A stretch of 43,922 nucleotides of DNA. Origin: Patescibacteria group bacterium UBA5532. Lineage in GTDB: Bacteria > Patescibacteriota > Gracilibacteria > BD1-5 > UBA2023. The notes under the pieces are model-generated. The model saw only the letters and a program-made list of their open reading frames with translations, was not told the origin of the DNA and searched no databases. Within the stretch, counting starts at the first letter, position 1, and every line of letters starts with the position of its first letter. A program made the position numbers and the translations under genes. Where the stretch lies: assembly GCA_002426885.1 (NCBI GenBank), contig DINU01000005.1, positions 1 through 43,922 on the forward strand, read 5' to 3'. Shown here one piece after another: positions 21,251 to 29,819 of this stretch.

Positions 21251-22231
21251 ATGACTGCTCCTATGAAAAGCTGGTCGATCTCATCGGTCGTCCTGACAGA
21301 TGAAGCCGAGAAGCTCGGACTTCATGTCGAGATTGTCGATCGCGATAAGAATTGCTTCGTAATTCATGGAAAAGAAAAATCTGTCCTCTTCAAAAGTACG
21401 GATTTCTGAGTGAATTCTTCGCTCGGATATAAGCTCGCTGATGATAAAGAACTCACTTACAAGCTGCTCGAACGAGAGAAACTCCCGATTGCGAAGAGTT
21501 TTTATCTGAAGAAAAAAAACTTCGGAGAATTTTCAGAAAAAAATCTCGAAAATTTCCGTTTTCCACTCGTAATCAAGCCGACAGGAGAATGACATGGAAA
21601 TGGTGTCATGACGAATATCCTCACATTTAGAGAATTATGAGACAAACTCGAATCTTCCTTCGAGCAATACGAATCGATGATCGTACAGGAGCAAATTACT
21701 GGTGATGAATTTCGCATTCTCGTACTCTTCGGGAAAGTCATCTTGGCAATCAATCGCATTCCTGCACATATCATCGGAAATGGAACAGATACCATCAAGA
21801 AGCTCATCGAAGATGAAAATGCAAGCAATCCACTCCGAGGCAATGGCTATGATAATCCGATCGCCTATATCCCGATCGATACTGAAATGAAGGGATACAT
21901 AGCGAAGCAAGGCTATAATCTCGAGAGCATCCTCGAGGAGGGGAAAAAACTCCAACTCCGAGGGAACTCGAATACAGGAACAGGGGGTACGATACAAGAT
22001 TACACGCATCTCATTCACCCTGAAATTCAGGAAATCTGTGCGAAGGTCGCAGAACTTTTTCAGTTTTGATTCTGTGGGATCGATATTATTACATCCGATA
22101 TATCAAAGCCTCTCTCTGAAACGCATGGGATCATCCTCGAGCTCGGAGGAACATGTAGCATCGGAGCACATCGAGAGCTGACATCTGTCAATACAGGACG
22201 CATCCTCCTCCAGACACTCTTCTGACTCTAG
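21251..22231 (+). CDS. ATP-grasp ligase resembling the cyanophycin synthetase ATP-grasp domain
   Basis: ATP-grasp enzymes form amide bonds through acyl-phosphates. The 326-residue protein matches this module of cyanophycin synthetase and of bifunctional glutathione synthetase: SLGYKLADDKELTYKLL, FPLVIKPTGEGHGNGV (Gly from TGA), IVQEQITGDEFRILVLFGKV, INRIPAHIIGNGTDTIKKLI, LQLRGNSNTGTGGTIQDYT, and GIDIITSDIS. Unlike cyanophycin synthetase there is no Mur-ligase half. The metal-binding E-x-N motif is altered: where homologues have E-[VI]-N it reads ELGGTCSIGAH, so the Asn is missing. The stop TAG shares the palindrome CTAG with the stop of the convergent gene. Confidence 0.82.
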
Positions 22232-23184
22232 TTGAAGTTATCTCGCATGAATTCTGAGATACGAAGATAGTATTGTTTTGTGTAATTCTCCCGTGTTTCC
22301 TCTGAGATCAATGCTCCTGGAGAATTATTCAGCTCAAAGAGATACCATCGATCTTCTGAAGCGACATATCCGAAATCGATCGAGTAGAAATCTCTCTCTC
22401 ATGGAGTAAGAAGATCGAGTACGTCAGGGATCATTTTCCAGAGACCTTCTGGAATCTGCTCTTGCGTAAAAACTTTTTCAGTACCACCAGCACCAAGATT
22501 ACTCTTCAGACTTCCAGTCTTCGGAATACGGAGTGTCGCCTGGATGAACTCTCTTCCGAGAAACATGAGGCGGATATCATGAATTCCATCGACGAGCCCA
22601 GGGATGCCTGCAGAGAAATCCGTGAAGTTCTGGACAATATAGAGTACTTCGAGTCATTCGTACTTTTCTCGTTGTGCGAGGAGCTCTGACTGCGTAAGAA
22701 ATACGATTCATTTCCCTGAATGCGAACGGATCGGCTTCAGGACGACGGTATCGGTACATTTCTCTCGAAGCTCTGGGTAGAAAAAGAAATCCTTCAGAAG
22801 AAGAGAATATGGCTGATACTTCTGAAAATACATATACATCTCATATTTGTCAGATCCTATTGTCGTAAGTCGTATCGAAGGAAATACATGTATTCCTGCT
22901 TTCTCGATCTGCTCATGTGCAAAGAGTTTTCCTTCAGAAGGGGATCTATTCCAGACTATTTCCGGTTTGTAGGTCTGATAAAATATCTCCATATCTCCCG
23001 CATCATTAAAATCAGCATAATTCGTAAAGACTCATGCGTCTGGATCGAAAGCATAGATACTAACACGTACGAGATGGACTCACTGTTCGCGCGCGACACG
23101 CGTCAGCTCACGAAACGAGAAGATTTCCTTCTCAGAAAATGGAAGTGTATCTCGATAATTGCTCAGTATAGCCACGTTCTTCAT
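22228..23184 (-). CDS. ATP-grasp domain protein (RimK/YheC-like)
   Basis: The 318-residue protein has an N-terminal domain of about 110 residues followed by an ATP-grasp fold: VFPSIRLTTIGSDKYEMYMYF, DTVVLKPIRSHSGKGIVFLT (nucleotide-binding Lys and Gly-rich loop; Gly from TGA), LYIVQNFTDF, GIHDIRLMFLGREFIQATLRIP, YSIDFGYV and the metal motif FELNNSPGAL with Glu and Asn intact. The product is unassigned; a peptide or amino-acid ligase is inferred from the family. It starts 19 nt after the stop of the ligase-peptidase fusion gene, so both are probably one transcript. Start follows CCCTTTTTCTT. Confidence 0.8.
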
Positions 23185-23203
23185 AAGAAAAAGGGATAAG
23201 AAA

Positions 23204-25516
23204 TTAGAACTCTTTAAGGTCTTCGATTTTTATCTTTCCGATAAGAAGTCTATCGATTTCTCATCCATTATCCATCCATTTTTTTACTTTTGTGAAACCA
23301 TTTAAGTAGACGATATCTTTCATGCATCCGGCGAGGACTTTCCGTGTATTCATGATCCCTCGCTTCGCACGGACTGCATCAGTGAATAATTGCTCGAGAT
23401 TTTTCTCGGGATAATATCCCCTGATAATCTCTATAAGATCACGAAATGAGGTCGTCTGCGCTCTCTGGCAGATGATATATTTCTTATACATTCCGAGTTT
23501 TTCTTCTCACTCGGGAAGCACGAGAAGTGAGTTATAGACAGCGAGTCACTCTTCATCCGCGAGGTAAAATGCCGTCCCATACTTCAGGATACTCCATCCG
23601 AGACGCGATCATTCCTGATAACGCCTGAGATGGATACCGACTTCGTGCGCGAGAATCGACTCGACTTCTCATGGGAGAATCTGTGCCAGTGGAGAGATCG
23701 CGATTCGTGGGATATTTCCACTATATCGTACAGACATACGTGCGTTTCACTTCTCGACTCTGACTGCTATATCCGCCATAGCATGCTCGGCGAGGTATTT
23801 TTTTACATATTCGACGACACCCTCTGTGGGTAAAAAAGGTGTATCGCGCCGCGGAAATGTATCCCCACTCTCGGCAATCCGATCGTGTGCATGCTGAAGA
23901 AGAAAAGGCTCGATTTTCCCGTAGAGCCTCATATACGCGCTTCGGATTTTTTCCTCATTCTGATCGATACATGCACGGACAAGATCACTCTTTACGAGGA
24001 TTTCTTCGGTCTTCTCGTAGAGAAGTTTTGGCATACCAGCCGAGATACCGAGCTGTATGAGCTCATCCCGGATTTCTTCCACGTGTTCATCGACCTCAGT
24101 CAATGCTTCTTTCTCAGGAAACTTATAGGTAAAAATCGGGTCATATTTCCCATCTTTTGCGAGGAAAGTCGCGAGTTCTGCTGTATAATTCTCAGGTTTC
24201 AGAAGGCGAGAAAGATTGACAGCTTTGGCGAGTGCATGAATCCGTCGATCGAGACCTTGCAGACGCGTCTCACGCTCTTCCGTCCGGATCGTATCCGGTT
24301 TTTTCGGATCGATATAGTATCCGTCGATACTCGCTCGCCCCAGCACGATCGTCGCACTCGGAAGTGTGATATCTTCCTGCGCATAGAAAGAAAATGGTTT
24401 TCCACGCTGTACGAGAAAACACGAGTACTGTCTATCATCAGAGAGAAGCGCCAGATCCGGGGAGAGAGAGCTCTCATCACGCGTAAGATCGAGTCTCATG
24501 CGTGCTTCGATTTTTCATCCTTTTGGATTCAGAAAAAAAACATCCTCCTCGAGAGAAAGCACATTCGTATGCGATACAAAAAAAGTCTGATCGTGACGAA
24601 AAAGCGTCTGTGCGATCTCGACTCATTTCTCAGGGGTCGATATCTTCAGCTTCTCGATCTGCTCGAGACGAGACTTCAGAGGCATGAGATTGGCATTCTG
24701 GACTTCGAGACCGGCACGAGCATTTATCTCGAGAAGTTTCGGTCCATCTTCAGTGATGACCCAGTCGAGACCGACATATCAGAGCTGGCTATAGAACTGG
24801 ATCTGCGCAGAATATGCAAGGATCGTATCCCAGAAGGGAAGAACCGCATGGGTAAAATGCTTGTACTGGGACGGAAAATTTTTCGTATAGACTTTTCGTC
24901 CGATCAGTAACTTCTCGACTCGCCCCGTCGCGATATCGACTCCGAGCGCGATCCCGCCACGTGCGAGATTGGCTCGTCCACCAGATTTCTCAGTCGGGAC
25001 GCGCACCATCGCGATTACTGGAACAAGTCCGAAGACGATAATCCGGATATCAGCAAGTCCATACTTGCAGAAGAGGGAAAACTCTTTTCCAGGAATAAGC
25101 TTCTCCTCGATCAAGATCGTATCGTGTGATCCACTCAGAGAATAGCGTCCATCGAGTATATCACGAAGAAGATATTTCAGATCATCTTCTGTATGAAGTC
25201 AGCCATTGACTGAGTAGAGATATTTTCATGAGGCCTCATCCGATACACGTCGGACTATATGAATGCCTTTCCCCTCACATCATCGATTTGGCTTGATGAC
25301 GAAGTCATCTTCGAAAATCTGCTCGAAAGAAAACTGATCGAGAGCTTTTTTGGAAGGGATAATCGCATAATTCGTCCCGACAGGAATCCCTCGCGACGAG
25401 AGAAATTCTTTTGTCTTTATCTTGTTGTCAGCGAGAAGAACACTTTTCCGATCGTTAAATTTTTTTATAAAATATAGATTCCTCGCGTTCATCCCCAAAA
25501 TCCCGAAATCAAGCAT
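23204..25516 (-). CDS. Fusion: alpha-L-glutamate-ligase-like ATP-grasp domain plus HExxxH/EEGLA peptidase domain
   Basis: One 770-residue frame with many TGA glycines. Residues 1 to about 330 match 'alpha-L-glutamate ligase-like' ATP-grasp proteins: ILGMNARNLYFI, LADNKIKTKEFL, FVIKPNRGCEGKGIHIV, LADIRIIVFGLVPVIAMVRV, ANLARGGIALGVDIATG, YVGLDWVI and the metal motif LLEINARAGLEVQNAN. The C-terminal part, roughly residues 350-770, has HEVGIH (His624, Glu625, His629), then EEGLA (Glu655-Gly657), and MNTRKVLAGCMKDIVYLNG, i.e. a DUF1704/MATCAP-type peptidase domain. ATG 25516 was chosen because the ATP-grasp family starts at this LDFGILGMN segment; an upstream in-frame ATG also exists. It has its own promoter and leads into the ATP-grasp gene 19 nt downstream. 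Confidence 0.85.
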
Positions 25517-25539
25517 ACAGAAGAAATACAAGCGCAGGA

Positions 25540-25567
25540 AGTATACCGGATGGAAGGAGAAAAGCAA
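25540..25567 (-). promoter_or_regulatory. Promoter of the fusion gene and downstream ATP-grasp gene
   Basis: On the minus strand, TTGCTT (25562-25567) and TATACT (25540-25545) are 16 bp apart, about 24 nt before ATG 25516. It is back-to-back with the promoter of HExxxH copy 2, 20 bp away, so the two transcripts could share control. Confidence 0.6.
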
Positions 25568-25587
25568 GCAACAAACAGAAGAATATT

Positions 25588-25615
25588 TTGAAAATCTGCA
25601 TGCTTCTGCTACAAT
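25588..25615 (+). promoter_or_regulatory. Promoter of HExxxH copy 2
   Basis: TTGAAA (25588-25593) and TACAAT (25610-25615) are 16 bp apart. The leader of about 18 nt ends in CACTTTTTGC before ATG 25640. Confidence 0.65.
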
Positions 25616-25639
25616 CAGATATATTATTTCACTTTTTGC

Positions 25640-27193
25640 ATGGACCTTCTCAAGCGACTCCTCTCTGATCCGGGATTTCAGGAGATCATCGAATGGACTT
25701 TTCTCTACGATGCAGAAAGCATGGAAGACGAACTTCCGTATAATACCTCGATCTTCGAGAAAATCGGTGGAGTATCATATGCCTCATGGAAAAGCAAGGA
25801 TATTACCGTTCAGAAGCTCACAGACATCGTGATCGGGAAAATCGATACATGGCGTAGCATACTTATAGAAGCGCGACATGCATTTTCGATGGAAGAAAAT
25901 ACGTGGATAGAAGTCGAATGACTCGAGTCGATGCTCGTGATCCTCGACATGGCGAAGCTCGCGACTCCGATCGAGCTCGAGAAAGCGAGTGCTACACCAA
26001 TCCTCGAAGCGAAAGATCGAGATGCAAGAATCGACGAGATTGAGCGTCTCCAGACATCTGTCTATGGGGGAAGAATCAGTGAAAATCTAGAAGAAACAGA
26101 GCTCACACTTGCATATATTCGTGCACTCTATCACGGATCATTAGATCGCCTGACGCATGAAGAACAAGTAAAACTCGGGGAGATTTTTCAGGAAATATGT
26201 GAGAAACTCGCTCCGATCCATCATCGTGATTTTCCAGATATATCGTACAAAGAAGCGAAAAATACACCGGAAAGTCATCCTTTTACAGCCGAAGTTCTCG
26301 AGCAATTTGGGAGTCATCTCGTCCCGAGAAAAACGTATATGGAAATATTTCAAGTGTATATCGATCTCCTCGGGCTCAGACAAAAAGTCCGAGAAAATGC
26401 ATGACTCTCGAGTATCTATGACGGAGAAAACTACCTCGAAGTCCCAACACGGGAGGAATATGATACGATCAAAACCAATCGCATGCTATATCTCATGGCA
26501 CACGAGATAGGAGCGCATTATATAAATCAGGAGATATCTGAGCGGAATCACATCGTCATTCGCGGAAGAGGAAATGTCGAAAAAGAGGAATGACTTGCTA
26601 AAATTATGGAGGGGGTCGTACTCGGACTCTCGCTCGAGGATCTTCGAGATGATACAGCATCATATCCGTATCTTCTGGCAGGAGAGCTCCTATCACGAGA
26701 AAGAAGAGATATCTTCATCCGACTCATCGTGAAGTGTAAATGAATTATGACTGCATACCCCGTGTCTTCGAGAGAGCTTCGTTTTTTTCGAGGATTTCCA
26801 CTCGAGAGCAATCACACACAGCGGAAAGACTGTGCGTACGTCCGAGGAGAGGGACGGATTATATCCGCAGTTCTCGATGGAAAAGCAAGTCTGAAAGATT
26901 TCTTTCGTGGAAAAGTCGGGATCGATGATATCCTCTCTCATAGGATCGACTCGCGAGTTCCAGTCGAGAAAATCATACTTCCATTTCTTTTACCGGACGT
27001 CATCCTTTTTATGCTCGGAGAAAATACACTGCATCCGAATCAGGCGTCATTCCGCTCGTATGTATTATCGAAGTATAAAGATCTATTTCCAGAAGCAGAT
27101 CTCATGACAATGAGCGATCTCTCGCGGATGACGAAGGATACATGGGATGTGACTCGTCGATGTGTGGAGGAAATACGATCAGAAAGGAATTAA
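25640..27193 (+). CDS. HExxxH/EEGLA metallopeptidase-like protein (DUF1704/MATCAP type), copy 2
   Basis: The 517-residue paralogue of the gene at 19314 shares the N-terminal block EWTFLYDAES...FEKIGGVSY, the LATPIELEKA block, the zinc pattern HEIGAH (His288, Glu289, His293), EEGLA (Glu316-Gly318, Gly from TGA) and the C-terminal RGFPLESN and FFRGKVGIDDIL blocks. Its HEIGAH is closer to the family consensus HEIGxH than copy 1's HEISSH. It is about 110 residues shorter than copy 1, mostly at the N-terminus and C-terminus. It is divergent from the fusion gene. Its TAA shares the palindrome TTAA with the stop of the convergent response regulator. Peptidase activity is inferred from motifs. Confidence 0.8.
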
Positions 27194-27852
27194 TCATTCA
27201 GCACGTATCCGACTCATTTCATCGTGTCGATGATACTTTTCCCGAGCTTCTTACGGAGTGTGGAAATATGCGCTTCGAGCGTGATAGAATTCATGGCAAG
27301 CTCTGCCTCTCGCATACCCCACACAGCATCGAGGATTTCCATTTTTGTCTTCGGATATCCTTTATGACGAGCGAGAAACTCGAGGATCCCATATTCCTTA
27401 CTGGTCAGCTCGAGAATCGCATCTCATTTTTTTATGAGTTTTTTTCCGGTCTCGATCGTGTATGGTCCGAAGCAAATCTTCTCTTCGATCGTTTTTTCTT
27501 TTCGTCGACCAAGTGCGATGATGCGAAGCTCGAGCTCTCGCATATCGAATGGCTTCGTAATGTAATCATCGACTCATCCCTCGAACATCGTGATTTTGTC
27601 ATCCATAAGTGCATTCGAAGTCAGTGCGATCACAGGAGTTTCGACTCCCATTTCTCGGATTTTCTTGATAAATGTCTCGCCATTCATGACAGGCATATTC
27701 ATATCGAGAATAATCACGTCATAATGTCCATGAAGCAGGGAAATCGCCTCTTCGCCATGGATCGCTCACTCGACGGTGTGTCACTTCAGACTGAGATATT
27801 CGATGATATTGGCACGAATATGGGGATGATCTTCGACGACGAGCACTTTCAT
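27190..27852 (-). CDS. OmpR/PhoB-family response regulator
   Basis: Transcription factor of 220 residues: receiver domain with acidic residues Glu7-Asp8, phosphoacceptor Asp50 in VIILDMNMP, LTSNA switch and ITKPFD Lys; then a winged-helix DNA-binding domain ending in MKGVGYVLND. TGAs encode Gly in SLKGHT, VEGAI, FEGGVDD and KGVGY. No kinase is adjacent. The kinase at 14452-15807 is the only candidate partner in this window, but pairing is unproven. A likely promoter lies at 27892-27918, inside the 3' end of the upstream gene. Confidence 0.93.
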
Positions 27853-27863
27853 AGGGAGGAAAA

Positions 27864-29219
27864 CTAGGTAAACCTATTTCTTATGCTCGCAAGTATACGG
27901 GAAAAGTGGTTTTTTCAAGAGATATTCTGGGGGATGCTTTCCAGTTTTTCTTCGATCTCTTGTGATGCCCAAAAGATGATATGAAAAAGCTTATCAAGAG
28001 TTATGCGTGTGGTAATATCTTCATATCATTGATAGTATGATTCGAGCTCGATTGGTAGGACAATATCCCCCTCCCGTGGTTCGGTGCCTCGGGAGACAAT
28101 ACTTGGAATTTCCCCATTTCAGGGATGTGTAGAGTGTGATAAGATACAGGCAACCGCACCACCATAAAGTGCCTGCTGATGAGGAGTCTCGCCTGCCACA
28201 TGATAGAATTGTGTCTTTTTTCATATTTTACCACCATTCACGTCACATGCTGGAATATTTGCATACATGGGATGCTTATGACGAACGATATCATCATAGA
28301 GTGCTTGGCTCGGTGGAAGATGTGGAAATCTCGGAATAATTCTGATATTTGTGAAGCTTCAGAATTTTTCCAGATACTCCTGCATGAACACTATCACAGC
28401 TTCCCCAATCTCTGGGTAATTTATCTTTGATCAGAGACGGAAATAAATGGAAAGCGCAAGTTTTCTTTGGGATACTTTTCTTGCATCCTGTTCGGGAAGA
28501 GACGCGAGGAAAATAGAAGCCTGTTCTCGTATAAATGTATGAATATCACCTCCCCCCAAATATGCCACAAGAGTCTCGCGAAGAATTTCAGATCCAACGG
28601 ATACATCTCTCAGGGTGCCATTCAAATATGGAAAGGTATCTAGTTTTTGAAAATCTCAAACTGAGGTACAGCAACTGCAAATAATCTTAAAGATTTCTTG
28701 AGAACCTCTTTTGAATCAAGCAAAGATTCTATTTTCACTGAGCTTCTCAAAATCATCTCGGGAGCGATGAAGTCATGCAATATATGAAAAATACTCGTCT
28801 GGTATCAGCATGAGAGTCCTAAAAAGAGTATGATTTCGAGAAAATTTTCTCAGTGCCTCCACACTTCAAATACGATAGAGCGATAAAACATACAGGAGTT
28901 TTTGCTCAGACAGATTTGTAAGCATGGACTCAAGATATGTATCTTGTAATCGAGATCTGAATTTTTTGGCGCCCCTCGACCCACAGAGGAGGAGGAGTTT
29001 TCAGAGTAAAACTGGAGAATCCTTTCAGAACTCCTTCAGAACCCCCATGTACGGGGCGAGATTTTCTGTGTATTTTTTCATCTTGGTAAAATCTTCCTGA
29101 GTAAATGTCTCCTTTCCAGGAGAAGAAAGTACATCAGAAACATATGTCCGAATATAATCGGATATTTTGTGAACCTCAGAAGAAAGGCTCTTTTTGCATC
29201 CCTGTAAAACTCCCTCCAT
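27864..29219 (-). CDS. Unrecognised 451-residue soluble protein
   Basis: A single code-25 frame with about twelve TGA glycines runs from ATG 29219 to TAG 27864-27866. The product is soluble, mostly helical in appearance in its first 280 residues, with a more mixed C-terminal part containing NIPACDVNGGKIG, AGETPHQQALYGGAV and STHPGNGEIPS. I recognise no family and no catalytic motif. The frame is open about 14 codons upstream of the ATG without another ATG. It has the strongest promoter in the window (TTGACA/TATAAG) with two dyads around it, suggesting regulation. Many TGA glycines argue against recent transfer from a standard-code host. Confidence 0.75.
27892..27918 (-). promoter_or_regulatory. 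Probable promoter of the response regulator
   Basis: On the minus strand, TTGAAA (27913-27918) and TATACT (27892-27897) are 15 bp apart, slightly short spacing. It overlaps the last codons of the 451-residue gene, which ends 11 nt before the response-regulator ATG. Confidence 0.45.
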
Positions 29220-29264
29220 TGGGGGAAAGAAATCTGGGAATGTGAATTTGACATATGCTTTACC

Positions 29265-29287
29265 TTATCTATTAAGAAGATAGATAA
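29265..29287. repeat. 8-bp inverted repeat in the leader of the 451-residue gene
   Basis: TTATCTAT and ATAGATAA (29265-29272 and 29280-29287) flank a 7-nt spacer right at the predicted transcription start. It could be a leader hairpin or an operator. Confidence 0.55.
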
Positions 29288-29292
29288 ATATC

Positions 29293-29320
29293 CTTATAGT
29301 CTATAGTGACTATTTGTCAA
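29293..29320 (-). promoter_or_regulatory. Promoter with operator-like dyad, for the 451-residue gene
   Basis: On the minus strand, consensus TTGACA (29315-29320) and TATAAG (29293-29298) are 16 bp apart. The spacer contains the dyad ATAGTC-N6-GACTAT (29296-29313), which would place a bound dimeric repressor over the promoter. Confidence 0.65.
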
Positions 29321-29340
29321 TATATTTTTCCTTCGGAAAC

Positions 29341-29368
29341 TTGCATGATACTTCCTTTTTTATATAGT
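29341..29368 (+). promoter_or_regulatory. Promoter of the small lipoprotein gene
   Basis: TTGCAT (29341-29346) and TATAGT (29363-29368) are 16 bp apart, about 29 nt before ATG 29398. It diverges from the promoter at 29293-29320. Confidence 0.6.
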
Positions 29369-29397
29369 ACGCCCGTTTATTTAATAACATTTCTCCT

Positions 29398-29751
29398 ATG
29401 AAATACAGCATTCTTGCCATCGCAAGCACCGCCCTCCTTCTGACATCATGTACTGCTTCGACTCCGACTACGAGTACTGGAGCGACAGACTCAGGTACAG
29501 AAGTGGAAGTACAGACTGGAACTGATACGACAGTAGAAGTCGTCGTCGACACTGGAAGTGTCGTCATAGAATCTGGAACAGTAGATACGACTGACACAGT
29601 CTCAGAGACATCTACTGATACGACTGGAGTCGTCGAAGTACCAAGTACTGACGGAACTTCTGTGATCATAACTGATACGACAGTAACTGTCTCGACTGGG
29701 ACAGAAGATGATACATCGACTAGTAACGATGCTATCCAGAACTACTACTAG
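29398..29751 (+). CDS. Small Thr/Ser/Val-rich lipoprotein
   Basis: The 117-residue product has a lipoprotein signal peptide (MKYSILAIASTALLLTSC; Cys18 is the predicted lipidated residue). The rest is low-complexity, rich in Thr, Ser, Val, Asp and Gly (for example TDTTVEVVVDTG), with no further domain. It would be processed by the LspA encoded at 1749. No internal TGA. It probably coats or spaces the cell surface; that is an inference from composition. It ends just before a bidirectional terminator. Confidence 0.75.
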   Translation: MKYSILAIASTALLLTSCTASTPTTSTGATDSGTEVEVQTGTDTTVEVVVDTGSVVIESGTVDTTDTVSETSTDTTGVVEVPSTDGTSVIITDTTVTVSTGTEDDTSTSNDAIQNYY

Positions 29752-29769
29752 AATAGTATTTCCATAGGA

Positions 29770-29798
29770 AAAACTCCTGCTTTCGCGGGAGTTTTTTT
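29770..29798. terminator. Bidirectional terminator between the lipoprotein gene and gltX
   Basis: AACTCCTGC (29772-29780) pairs with GCGGGAGTT (29785-29793; one G-U pair) around a TTTC loop. T-runs follow on both strands, so it can end both convergent transcripts. Confidence 0.88.
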
Positions 29799-29819
29799 AT
29801 GGTCGAGAAGAGTCGAAAA

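Noticed and set aside
24199..24910. Long plus-strand frames opposite the ligase-peptidase fusion (for example a 341-residue frame from 23885)
   Set aside because: They are antisense shadows of a gene with clear ATP-grasp and peptidase motifs; their composition is not protein-like.
17657..27193. Biosynthetic gene cluster for a ribosomally made peptide (RiPP) using ATP-grasp enzymes
   Set aside because: No precursor-peptide gene or dedicated transporter is visible beside the ligases, and the ABC-F protein has no membrane helices. A precursor elsewhere cannot be excluded.
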